Assembly (NCBI GenBank): GCA_017404505.1
Contig: JAFRCE010000009.1
Coordinates: forward strand, 1 to 48,285
Direction of reading: 5' to 3'
Length of the DNA stretch: 48,285 nt
Origin: Solobacterium sp.
GTDB lineage: Bacteria > Bacillota_I > Bacilli_A > Erysipelotrichales > Erysipelotrichaceae
The notes under the pieces are model-generated. The model did not search any database and was not told where the DNA came from. It saw only the letters and a program-made list of their open reading frames with translations. This document shows, one piece after another, positions 34,735-41,590 of this stretch. The number at the start of each line of letters is the position of its first letter. Position 1 is the first letter of the stretch. Both the position numbers and the translations under genes were made by a program.

Positions 34735-35789
34735 TGTTCCTCCGATCCCGCCTGATCAAACCGGAACACATGTTTCAGACCTTTTGCGGATGCGGCGTTC
34801 TGATACGCCCGTTCATAATCTTCGATCGGATAGGAATCCGACATGATGAGGTCCAGCGGGATCCGTCCGTCATTGACCAGTCTGGCGCACAGACGATATG
34901 CGGAAATACTCTGTCTTGTACAACCCTGGATCGTCAGCTGGCGGTAATGGATCAGATTGGTATTGATCGGAACGATTTTCTTATGATCCGGAAGGCCGCC
35001 GAAGAACAGCAGTTTTCCGTTCATGTTCATATATTCAAGTGACGCGGCCTGAGCGTCCGGGGCCGGCGCGGCGATGATGCAGATATCAACACCGGAGAGA
35101 CCATATGCGGCAAGTCCTTCGGGAACATTTCCCCGGATCGGCTTCACCTGCGGAAACATGCGGCAGGCCTGAGCAGTACGCTCTTCGGAAAGATCACTGA
35201 CATAGATCTTTTTTGCGCCGAGCAGTTCGGCCATCATGATATGCATGATGCCGATCGGCCCCAGGCCGATGATCAGCACGTCATCGCCCGGCCGGATGCC
35301 AAGAAGCATTTGACCGTTATATACACAGGAGAGCGGTTCGACAAGCGCCGCCGCCTCATAGGAAATATCGTCACCGAGTTTCAGGACATTGCCCTGTACG
35401 ACGGCTTCTTCCGGAACCCGGACATATTCGGCGAAACCACCGTCCATCGTGACACCGAATGCCTGCATCTCCTGGCAGAGATGCGTATTTCCCGAGACAC
35501 ACGCGTCACAATGTCCGCAGCCGACATTCGGAGCCACGGAAACACGCTCACCCGCCTGGTATCCTCTGACTGCTTTTCCCGCTTTGACGATATCACCGGC
35601 AAACTCATGACCGAGAATCAGCGGATGATCTTTTGATGCGGCTGCCGCGCCGTTTTTCCACATCCGGATGTCGGTGCCGCAGATGGAAGCTGCCCTGACC
35701 TTTATGAGCAGTTCATGTTCATTGATTTCGGGAACCGGCACATCGGCAAGTTGCAGATGGCCGGCTTCATACAGCTGTATCGCTTTCAT
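34731..35789 (-). CDS. Zinc-binding medium-chain dehydrogenase (sorbitol dehydrogenase-like)
   Basis: A 352-residue polyol or alcohol dehydrogenase. The catalytic zinc ligands are in SICGTDIRMWKNG (Cys) and LILGHEFAGDIV (His-Glu); the structural zinc site is CGHCDACVSGNTHLC; the NAD-binding motif is VLIIGLGPIGIMHIMMAELLGAKKI. Such enzymes oxidise a secondary hydroxyl of a polyol, sugar or threonine. It is the third gene of the operon, 2 bases after the Gfo/Idh gene, and may start breakdown of a sugar alcohol. Confidence 0.9.
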   Translation of the reverse strand: MKAIQLYEAGHLQLADVPVPEINEHELLIKVRAASICGTDIRMWKNGAAAASKDHPLILGHEFAGDIVKAGKAVRGYQAGERVSVAPNVGCGHCDACVSGNTHLCQEMQAFGVTMDGGFAEYVRVPEEAVVQGNVLKLGDDISYEAAALVEPLSCVYNGQMLLGIRPGDDVLIIGLGPIGIMHIMMAELLGAKKIYVSDLSEERTAQACRMFPQVKPIRGNVPEGLAAYGLSGVDICIIAAPAPDAQAASLEYMNMNGKLLFFGGLPDHKKIVPINTNLIHYRQLTIQGCTRQSISAYRLCARLVNDGRIPLDLIMSDSYPIEDYERAYQNAASAKGLKHVFRFDQAGSEEQ

Positions 35790-35791
35790 GT

Positions 35792-36829
35792 TTATTCCTC
35801 CGGAAGTCCGTTCTTCAGCATGATCGGCCGGCGCTCAAGGATCGAACGCAGACCTTCGTTCACCAGAACCAGTGCCATCTTTCCATCCGTTCCGCTGACC
35901 AGTGGCTCCGTATCATCACGAATGCAGTCAATGAACGCCTGGTCTTCCGCCCGGTATGCATCGATGAATAATGTGCGCCAGGAGTCCATCGAATCGGAAC
36001 GGATCACGCGGTCGGCAGTGACTGTTTCAGCACTGTTGGCATGCTGGCTTCCGACTTTGATGATTCCCTGCGTGCCGAGGATCTCCGCCCGTGAATCATA
36101 GCCGTAGCGGACATACTGGGCACCGGTGATCATGCCCAGCACACCGTTTTCAAATTCCAGCATGACCGTGCATGTATCGTAATATTCCGGATACTGCCGT
36201 GCTTTTTCCGGACTGCGGAAATTATGACCCACCGCATGGATCATCTTCACTTCACTGCCCGCATACCACCGCAGGGTATCAAAATCATGACTGTTGACCT
36301 CGCCGATCGGACCGTAATTCCGCCGAACGTCATACATCCATTCCTTCGGCTCACTCGGGCCGTAGGTATTGGACTTGATCAGCGTGACATCCCCCACTGT
36401 GCCTGCATCCAGCATCTCTTTGCCGCGCCGGAAACTCCTGTCAAAGCGCCGCATGAAGCCAAGCTGCAGTTTCACTTTGTTCGTCGCGCAGGCGGCGATC
36501 ATTTCATCGCACTCCGCCTCAGTGGAAGCCATCGGCTTTTCACAGAACACATGTTTGCCGGCTGACGCGGCGGAAATCACGACATCATGATGAAACTGGG
36601 TCGGCGTGACAACGATAACCGCATCGATCTCTTCATCTTTCATCACGTCATGCCAGTCACTGTAGAGTTTTGTCACACCGGTTTCCTCGGCTGCGGCTTT
36701 CAGGGTATCGGCCGAGGGATCACAGAGCGCGGCAAGAACCGCACCGCTGACGCCGCCCATATAACTGCGGGCATGGATCATGCCTGCCCGGCCGCAGCCG
36801 ATCAGGCAAACGCGTATTTTTTTCTGCAT
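35792..36829 (-). CDS. Gfo/Idh/MocA family oxidoreductase
   Basis: A 345-residue NAD(P)-dependent dehydrogenase of the inositol dehydrogenase/glucose-fructose oxidoreductase family. It shows the N-terminal Rossmann motif VCLIGCGRAGMIHARSYM, the conserved VFCEKPMASTEAECDEM (about 95-110), GFMRRFDRSFRRGKEMLDAGTVGDV and a C-terminal beta-sheet domain with HDFDTLRWYAG carrying likely catalytic His/Asp. It would oxidise a ring hydroxyl of a cyclitol or sugar. Two dehydrogenases in one operon suggest a polyol or inositol-like substrate, or redox isomerisation. Confidence 0.9.
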   Translation of the reverse strand: MQKKIRVCLIGCGRAGMIHARSYMGGVSGAVLAALCDPSADTLKAAAEETGVTKLYSDWHDVMKDEEIDAVIVVTPTQFHHDVVISAASAGKHVFCEKPMASTEAECDEMIAACATNKVKLQLGFMRRFDRSFRRGKEMLDAGTVGDVTLIKSNTYGPSEPKEWMYDVRRNYGPIGEVNSHDFDTLRWYAGSEVKMIHAVGHNFRSPEKARQYPEYYDTCTVMLEFENGVLGMITGAQYVRYGYDSRAEILGTQGIIKVGSQHANSAETVTADRVIRSDSMDSWRTLFIDAYRAEDQAFIDCIRDDTEPLVSGTDGKMALVLVNEGLRSILERRPIMLKNGLPEE

Positions 36830-36857
36830 ACTTCCTCCCTGTAAGTCACACCCGCTT

Positions 36858-37541
36858 TCAGCGGATCCCGGCCGCTTTCATCTCTTCAACGATCCTGATT
36901 CCGCTGGAAGTGCCAAGCCGAGTCGCGCCGGCTTCGATCATCGCTTTCGCAGCTTCCCAGGTCCGGATGCCGCCGGCCGCTTTGACCTGCACATCCGGGC
37001 CGCAGTTTTCCTTCATGAGTCTGACATTCTCCAAGGTCGCGCCGGCCGTACCGAAACCGGTACTGGTTTTAACAAAATCAGGTTTCACACGGGATGCGAT
37101 CTTCGCGGCTTCAATGATCTCCTCTTTGCTGAGATAACAGGTTTCGAAAATGACCTTGCAGCAGATACCGGCCCGGCGGGCAACCGCGGTAAGCTGCCTC
37201 ATCTCCTCTTCGATATACGCATAATCATGTTCTTTCAGTTTTCCGACATTAAGCACGTAATCGAATTCCTGCGCGCCGTCACTGACGGCATTCTCCGCTT
37301 CCGCCACTTTGGTGGCGATCGTCATCTGGCCGAGCGGAAAGCCGACAGCCGCGCCGGTCAGTACTTCCGAACCTTCCAGCATCTTCCGGCACATGGCGAC
37401 CGGATAGGTATTGATGGCAACTGATTTGAATCCATAAGCCTTTGCCTGATCACAAAGCAGGCGAAAATCCGAGATAGTCGCATCTGCGTGCAGATTTGTG
37501 TGATCTACCATCCCGGCAACATCTTTTACGGTAATATTCAT
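36858..37541 (-). CDS. deoC: Deoxyribose-phosphate aldolase (DeoC family)
   Basis: A 227-residue class I aldolase. The Schiff-base lysine is Lys158 in PDFVKTSTGFGTAGATL; the second active-site lysine is Lys187 in VQVKAAGGIRTWEAAKAMI; the acidic partner lies in EFDYVLNVGKLKEHDY. It splits 2-deoxyribose 5-phosphate into glyceraldehyde 3-phosphate and acetaldehyde in classical members. In this operon, beside a kinase and isomerase but no nucleoside phosphorylase or deoxyribomutase, a different phospho-sugar may be the substrate. The ATG at 37539-37541 is preceded by AGAGGGA; a longer in-frame start reads into the promoter. First gene of the operon. Confidence 0.88.
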   Translation of the reverse strand: MNITVKDVAGMVDHTNLHADATISDFRLLCDQAKAYGFKSVAINTYPVAMCRKMLEGSEVLTGAAVGFPLGQMTIATKVAEAENAVSDGAQEFDYVLNVGKLKEHDYAYIEEEMRQLTAVARRAGICCKVIFETCYLSKEEIIEAAKIASRVKPDFVKTSTGFGTAGATLENVRLMKENCGPDVQVKAAGGIRTWEAAKAMIEAGATRLGTSSGIRIVEEMKAAGIR

Positions 37542-37590
37542 ATTATTTCCCTCTGGCGGACATTCCTCCGCCGGCATTTTGCCTGATTTT

Positions 37591-37620
37591 ATTATATTTT
37601 TGACGGATTTTATTTGTCAA
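37591..37620 (-). promoter_or_regulatory. Promoter of the sugar catabolic operon
   Basis: Minus strand: TTGACA (37615-37620), 18-base spacer, TATAAT (37591-37596), about 50 bases before deoC. Both boxes are perfect matches, so strong repression by the neighbouring DeoR-type protein would be needed to keep the operon silent. Confidence 0.8.
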
Positions 37621-37646
37621 CATTTGCTTTCATTTGCTTTCATTTT
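37621..37646. promoter_or_regulatory. Direct-repeat operator of the DeoR-type regulator
   Basis: Two perfect copies of CATTTGCTTT (37621-37630, 37631-37640) and a partial third (CATTTT, 37641-37646) lie between the two divergent promoters, touching the -35 of the operon and 13 bases from the -35 of the regulator gene. Direct A/T-rich repeats rich in TTTC/GAAA are typical DeoR-family operators in Firmicutes. Binding is inferred. Confidence 0.65.
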
Positions 37647-37658
37647 AACTTGTATTTC

Positions 37659-37687
37659 TTGAATTAATGGCATTATCCATCTATAAT
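37659..37687 (+). promoter_or_regulatory. Promoter of the DeoR-type regulator, apparently leaderless
   Basis: TTGAAT (37659-37664), exactly 17 bases, TATAAT (37682-37687). The preferred ATG starts at 37694, only 6 bases after the -10, so transcription would begin at or within one or two bases of the start codon. No ribosome site exists upstream of this ATG. Confidence 0.7.
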
Positions 37688-37693
37688 TGTCGC

Positions 37694-38473
37694 ATGGAAG
37701 AAAAGCTGTTTACCGAAGAACGCCGCGATGAGATCGTCCGTCTTCTGAACGAGAAAAAAAGCATGAGCGTGCAGGAGATGAGCCGGCAGTTTGGCGTTAG
37801 CGGTGCGACGATCCGCACCGATCTCAGCGTTCTGGAAAAGAAAGGATATCTGCGCCGCACGCATGGCGGTGCGGTTTTACCGTCATCAGCTGTTTCCTTT
37901 CTGCGTGAACCCGGCATCCATGAACGTGCGCATTTCAAAGAAAAGCAGGCGATCGCCGAAGCCGCGCTCCGTTATGTGGAATCCTATGATACGATCCTGC
38001 TTGACAACGGCACGACCATCACCGCTTTCGCATCTGCCCTGGCCGCTTCACCTTTGAACGGTCTGACCGTTTACTCCAACGATCTCAATGGCATGCAGAT
38101 ACTGGAAACAAAAGAAAACTTTGAACTTTATCTCATTGGCGGCCGGATCCGCAGCGGGTTTCATTATACATATGGCACACAGGTGCTTGAGGAACTGCGC
38201 GGCTACCATTTCCGTAAGCTTTTCCTGGCAACTTCCGCCCTTTCCAAAGACGGCCTCACTACCGCGAACAGCGATCTCTGCAAAGTGAAGCAGGCAATGA
38301 TCGCGGCTTCCAAACAGGTGATCCTGCTGGCGGATTCCTCCAAGATCGGCGAAATCGGCTTCCAGAAATTTGCCGATCTCAGTGACATTGATATTTTCAT
38401 CACCGACAGCGGCATTACCGATGCCGAACGAAAAAAACTTCAGAAACAGATTTCTGAAGTCGTTATTGTCTGA
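37694..38473 (+). CDS. DeoR family transcriptional regulator
   Basis: A 259-residue repressor. The N-terminal winged helix reads EERRDEIVRLLNEKKSMSVQEMSRQFGVSGATIRTDLSVLEKKGYLRRTHGGAV, the DeoR signature. The C-terminal sugar-phosphate-sensing domain has DTILLDNGTTITAFA, LIGGRIRSGFHYTYG and QVILLADSSKIGEIGFQKFADLSDIDIFITDSG. Divergent from the deoC operon and almost certainly its regulator, with a phosphorylated pathway intermediate as inducer. Start chosen at 37694 because the domain begins there and the -10 is directly upstream; an in-frame ATG at 37667 would lie inside the promoter. It appears to be translated from a leaderless mRNA. Confidence 0.9.
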   Translation: MEEKLFTEERRDEIVRLLNEKKSMSVQEMSRQFGVSGATIRTDLSVLEKKGYLRRTHGGAVLPSSAVSFLREPGIHERAHFKEKQAIAEAALRYVESYDTILLDNGTTITAFASALAASPLNGLTVYSNDLNGMQILETKENFELYLIGGRIRSGFHYTYGTQVLEELRGYHFRKLFLATSALSKDGLTTANSDLCKVKQAMIAASKQVILLADSSKIGEIGFQKFADLSDIDIFITDSGITDAERKKLQKQISEVVIV

Positions 38474-38501
38474 GAAGATTCCTGCTTATCATTCAGCCGA
38501 C

Positions 38502-38526
38502 GGGACGATCATCGTCTCGTTTTTTT
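38502..38526 (+). terminator. Terminator of the DeoR-type gene
   Basis: GGGACGA (38502-38508), loop TCA, TCGTCTC (38512-38518; one G-T pair), then G and seven T. It marks the end of the core catabolic locus, just before the accessory region. Confidence 0.8.
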
Positions 38527-38565
38527 ACGAAGATAACTGTCCGGATCACCCTCCGGCGTTTCGTT

Positions 38566-38600
38566 TCAGCAGCAGAGCAGACATACCGTTTCAACCGGTC
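38566..38600 (-). repeat. Attachment-like site S1 (leftmost of four)
   Basis: Minus strand GTTGAAACGGTATGTCTGCT (38576-38595) encodes V-E-T-V-C-L-L and then stops after two more codons (C-C, TGA at 38566-38568). The same core occurs at S2, S3 and S4 further right in the same direction. It lies 38 bases after the stop of the GNAT gene to its right and marks the left limit of the accessory array. It is interpreted as a serine-recombinase attachment scar. Confidence 0.6.
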
Positions 38601-38632
38601 ATAAACATCGAAGCATATCGACAAACCTGAAT

Positions 38633-39085
38633 TTATCTGCGTGCATATTCGATCTCGTCAAGCTCATCTGTTATCGAATTCCTTCTTCCTGTTTTCTTAA
38701 AACCCATTCTGCGATAGAACTTTTCAGCCCTTTTGTTGGTTTCAAGAATCCATAGCGTAGGAGTATCCGCACATTGACCAATGGCATATTGTAATAGCTT
38801 TGTGCCATAACCCATGTTCTGCGAATCCGGAAGGACATAAAGATCCTCGATCAGACTGTTCGTCACAGACACGATCCCTATAGGCTTTTCATCTATAAGT
38901 AAATAGATCTTCGACCCGCTGTTCATCTTGCCGTTCAGATAATCCCGCTGTCTGTCTGGTGTATGCAGCTCTATGAAATCAGGCGTACAAAAGGCACGGT
39001 GCGATTCCTTCCACGATATTGAATGGATCGTCGCCGCCTGAAGAAGATTTGTTTCATCTACAGGAATGATCACATCTACCTCCAT
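38633..39085 (-). CDS. GNAT family N-acetyltransferase (cassette cargo)
   Basis: A 150-residue GNAT enzyme. The core is visible: IPVDETNLLQAATIHSISWKESH at the N-terminus, KIYLLIDEKPIGIVSV, the acetyl-CoA loop VLPDSQNMGYGTKLLQYAI (about 92-110), and LWILETNKRAEKFYRRMGFKKTGRR near the end. Relatives acetylate small amines or antibiotics; the substrate here is unknown. Its DNA is clearly more A/T-rich than the sugar operon to its left. It lies alone between attachment-like sites S2 (upstream) and S1 (downstream), consistent with being carried as a single-gene cassette. Confidence 0.85.
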   Translation of the reverse strand: MEVDVIIPVDETNLLQAATIHSISWKESHRAFCTPDFIELHTPDRQRDYLNGKMNSGSKIYLLIDEKPIGIVSVTNSLIEDLYVLPDSQNMGYGTKLLQYAIGQCADTPTLWILETNKRAEKFYRRMGFKKTGRRNSITDELDEIEYARR

Positions 39086-39117
39086 AAATTCAATCCGGAA
39101 AATGATTCTGACTTTTT

Positions 39118-39210
39118 TCAGATATTCACTGTTCCTGGCTCATATGGCTCTGAAATAAGATCTTTCTTTTGGCGGTATAGGAGACATACCGTTTCGACTT
39201 CTGCAGTGAC
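39118..39210 (-). repeat. Attachment-like site S2 with C-terminal tail
   Basis: Minus strand core GTCGAAACGGTATG (39185-39198) in a frame reading V-E-T-V-C-L-L followed by YRQKKDLISEPYEP and a TGA at 39118-39120. Over about 70 bases it is alignable with S4 (tail YHQKKDFISVPYEP), with most codons conserved. It lies 45 bases after the stop of the gene to its right and 33 bases before the GNAT gene to its left. Confidence 0.65.
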
Positions 39211-39242
39211 GCAAAACGATCCTCTACAATACTGCTTTATCG

Positions 39243-40199
39243 TTATATGAGATCCTCGCAGAGGCTGGCAATCAGATTATCTCTGTCCCAGCGTTCTTCT
39301 ATCGTTTTTATCACCTCATAATCATCCGCATTCAGCTTAAAGTTTCGTGCCTGATTCAGGAATTTGCATATGGCGCTCTCAGGATTTTCAACAAGGCTGA
39401 TGCCACGGCATGGACCTTCGTCGAGAAGTGCTGCCATAATTCTGCTGATGCAAGTAAAATCCTCCTGCCGCAGGTGGCCGTCCAAAAGTGACGCTGCGTC
39501 AGATTTGTTCCACGCCTCCAGTGCCGTATATGGCGGCATCACGCCGTTGTCCACCCCCTCTGTCAGAAACCACCGCCTGATTTCCCGTGTCTCCGGTTCC
39601 AGGAACACACATGCATGCACCCTGCCCCAGCCATATACATGTCTGGCAATCTCAAATATCAGGTCATTGCCACCGTCCCATTTTTCGATAATGGGCAGGC
39701 AAAACCAGGTGAATTCATTGCAATATGCGAGGTCTGTGATGATTTGCTTAAAGTTCTTCAGCTTGTCTTCCGTTGCTGTATAATGTAGTGCAAGACCGAT
39801 TTTGACAAGTTCTTTGTCTTTTGCCATGGTAACAAGATGCATGCCGTAAGTATACGCATGTATCGGATTGATACTGTTTGCTTGTTCTTCTATGATGTCA
39901 GACAGAACGCCGCCAAATTCAAAGGCTCTCCTGGTCTTTGTAAGTTTCAGAAAGAGTTCGTCCGCAATATCGCTGTGCCCGTCCAGCATTGCATTCAGGG
40001 CATCCACAAGAAGGCCTGCCTCTTCATCATTAAGTTTCACTGGCTGCGTGTGAAAGTAAGTAATCCCATCTTGTGCACCATCGGCGAAATAAAGGCCGCT
40101 TTCATCATCCGGATCTTTCGGCATGGTAAAATCGCGAGGGAGCCTCCCGTCACTGCCTAAGTTTTCTCTGATAATCGCCAGAATCGGCCTTTCGTACAT
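39243..40199 (-). CDS. Uncharacterised protein (cassette cargo)
   Basis: A 318-residue soluble protein I do not recognise with confidence. The N-terminus has MYERPILAIIRENLGSDGRLPRDFTMPKDPDDESGLYFADGA-like content, with several short charged strands; most of the rest is predicted helical, with repeated amphipathic stretches (LLVDALNAMLDGHSDIADELFLKL, HAYTYGMHLVTMAKDKELVKIGLALHYTAT, LLDGHLRQEDFTCISRIMAALLDEG) that suggest a helical-repeat scaffold. Similar proteins occur as orphans in Clostridia. No catalytic motif, signal or membrane segment. An AGGAGAAAA ribosome site precedes the ATG. It sits alone between site S3 with its tail and site S2, so it is probably mobile cargo; immunity or adaptor roles are possible but not shown. 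Confidence 0.7.
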   Translation of the reverse strand: MYERPILAIIRENLGSDGRLPRDFTMPKDPDDESGLYFADGAQDGITYFHTQPVKLNDEEAGLLVDALNAMLDGHSDIADELFLKLTKTRRAFEFGGVLSDIIEEQANSINPIHAYTYGMHLVTMAKDKELVKIGLALHYTATEDKLKNFKQIITDLAYCNEFTWFCLPIIEKWDGGNDLIFEIARHVYGWGRVHACVFLEPETREIRRWFLTEGVDNGVMPPYTALEAWNKSDAASLLDGHLRQEDFTCISRIMAALLDEGPCRGISLVENPESAICKFLNQARNFKLNADDYEVIKTIEERWDRDNLIASLCEDLI

Positions 40200-40220
40200 A
40201 TTTTTCTCCTTTACGATTTA

Positions 40221-40526
40221 TTATGTCTGGAAAGATATAAGCGCCGCTTCTATCGCCTTTTCTTTCTCTGGCGGGCACTGCGGCACTTTTCCTTTACCGC
40301 TTCCTGTCTGGTTATCGTTCTCATGATCTATAATGCCATGTTTTCTCTTAACCTGCGCGATATAAAGATTAGTTACACTAAACTCATAGTTCTCAGCAAC
40401 CCATTTCTTAGTCTTCTCATAGGTTGCCTTAGCCTATGCGCTGGTCACTCCCAGCCCTTCAAGGCTGACCTCAAACTCAATGTGATGTTTGGCATCATTT
40501 AGTTTGGACAACAATACTACCGTCTC
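40221..40526 (-). pseudogene. C-terminal remnant of an RlmD/RumA-type RNA methyltransferase, starting at site S3
   Basis: The minus strand reads E-T-V-V-L-L-S-K-L-N-D-A-K-H-H, then IEFEVSLEGLGVTSA, an in-frame TAG (40434-40436), and continues AKATYEKTKKWVAENYEF, NLYIAQVKRKHGII, and PQCPPEKEKAIEAALISF to a TAA at 40221-40223. This is the C-terminal extension I know from Clostridia 23S rRNA uracil-C5 methyltransferases (RlmD/RumA). The enzyme body is absent: homology begins abruptly at the E-T-V motif (about 40526), which is also the shared core of S1, S2 and S4. It is therefore both a degraded gene end and attachment site S3. It cannot make a functional enzyme here. Confidence 0.7.
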
Positions 40527-40527
40527 A

Positions 40528-41448
40528 CTAAACAGTTAGTTGCGGAATAAATCGACAATCAGGAATTATTTTTTTTTGCTTTGCTTCAGATAATCTTGTA
40601 GAGCTCGTAACAGTTGTGTCCTTGGGGAACATCTTTGAGTTCACCTCTGAGCAGATAGCCGTTTTTTTGAAGAAATCGACATTCCAGTCGCCTGCGCTTG
40701 TCAAAACAACAAACGTGTTGTTTTCCTTTGCCAGTTTTTCCACTTCCTGCAAAAGATATGTGCCCAGGCCTTGATGCCTCAACGGCTCTTCAACAAACAA
40801 TGCTGTGACAAAGCCCTCATATCCTTTGTTCACGTTCGCAATCACGCCTGCTGCAAACTTGCCGTCTTTATTCACAAGTTTCTTGCAAAAATCATCTCGC
40901 TCGCATTTCTCTTCGTAGGCTTCGCTATATGTTCTGATACCATTCAATATGACGTCTGCGTCGTCATCATTTCCAGGCAAAACTTTGTATTTCGCACCAC
41001 TATTGTCTGTCGGCATATAATCAGGCGTATCCCTGTCAAGGTATTTAACCAATGAATAATCTATATAGCCATTTGCTGCCTTCATAGATGTAAAAACCTG
41101 ATAGCCGTGTTTTTCATAGAACGGTCTTGCCATGTAACTGGCGGTGCCGAGCGTCACAACCCGACAGCCCTTCCCTCTTGTAATTCGCTCGACCTCGCGG
41201 ATGATCATAGAGCCGATCCCCTGATGACGATAGCGTTCATCCACCCAAAGATCTTCAAGCAAAACTCTCGACCAGTGATATTCGTATGCTTCGGCAACAC
41301 ATCCGCCTATGATCTCCCCATTTTCATTTTCGACTTTGAGAACGAATTCTTCTTCGTCCGCATCCACTTCGCGCGGTACGATATCATTGATCTTTTTGCC
41401 GATATATATGGCTTCTTCCTTTGTCAAATTCTCAATTTTATAATCCAT
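40528..41448 (-). CDS. Tandem-GNAT acetyltransferase with a frameshifted C-terminus (cassette cargo)
   Basis: A 306-residue open frame with two GNAT domains. The first has DLWVDERYRHQGIGSMIIREVERITRGKGCRVVTLGTASYMARPFYEKHGYQVF (about 72-125); the second has ALFVEEPLRHQGLGTYLLQEVEKLAKENNTFVVLTSAGDWNVDFFKK (about 215-262). After FFKK the expected N-G-Y motif is lost. Reading one base out of phase restores NGYLLRGELKDVPQGHNCY and a TGA at 40586-40588, so one A was probably lost in a seven-A run (40672-40678). The last ~45 residues of the open frame are therefore not native. Whether the enzyme still works is unknown; a homopolymer sequencing error is possible. Confidence 0.75.
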   Translation of the reverse strand: MDYKIENLTKEEAIYIGKKINDIVPREVDADEEEFVLKVENENGEIIGGCVAEAYEYHWSRVLLEDLWVDERYRHQGIGSMIIREVERITRGKGCRVVTLGTASYMARPFYEKHGYQVFTSMKAANGYIDYSLVKYLDRDTPDYMPTDNSGAKYKVLPGNDDDADVILNGIRTYSEAYEEKCERDDFCKKLVNKDGKFAAGVIANVNKGYEGFVTALFVEEPLRHQGLGTYLLQEVEKLAKENNTFVVLTSAGDWNVDFFKKTAICSEVNSKMFPKDTTVTSSTRLSEAKQKKIIPDCRFIPQLTV

Positions 41449-41485
41449 TTATTCTTCTCCGCAGAACTCGATTTGCTCATCGCCT

Positions 41486-41590
41486 TCAACCTTGCTTCAA
41501 ATATTCCGCATTCTTCGGTTCATAAGGCACTGAAATAAAGTCCTTCTTTTGGTGGTACAAGCAGCATACAGTCTCGACATGCGTCGTCAC
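41486..41590 (-). repeat. Attachment-like site S4 with C-terminal tail, overlapping the recombinase 3' end
   Basis: Minus strand core GTCGAGACTGTATG (41565-41578), preceded by GACGACGCAT, in a frame reading T-H-V-E-T-V-C-C-L then YHQKKDFISVPYEP and a TGA at 41486-41488. The same bases are read in another frame as the last codons of the truncated recombinase. It lies 38 bases before the tandem-GNAT gene. Confidence 0.65.
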
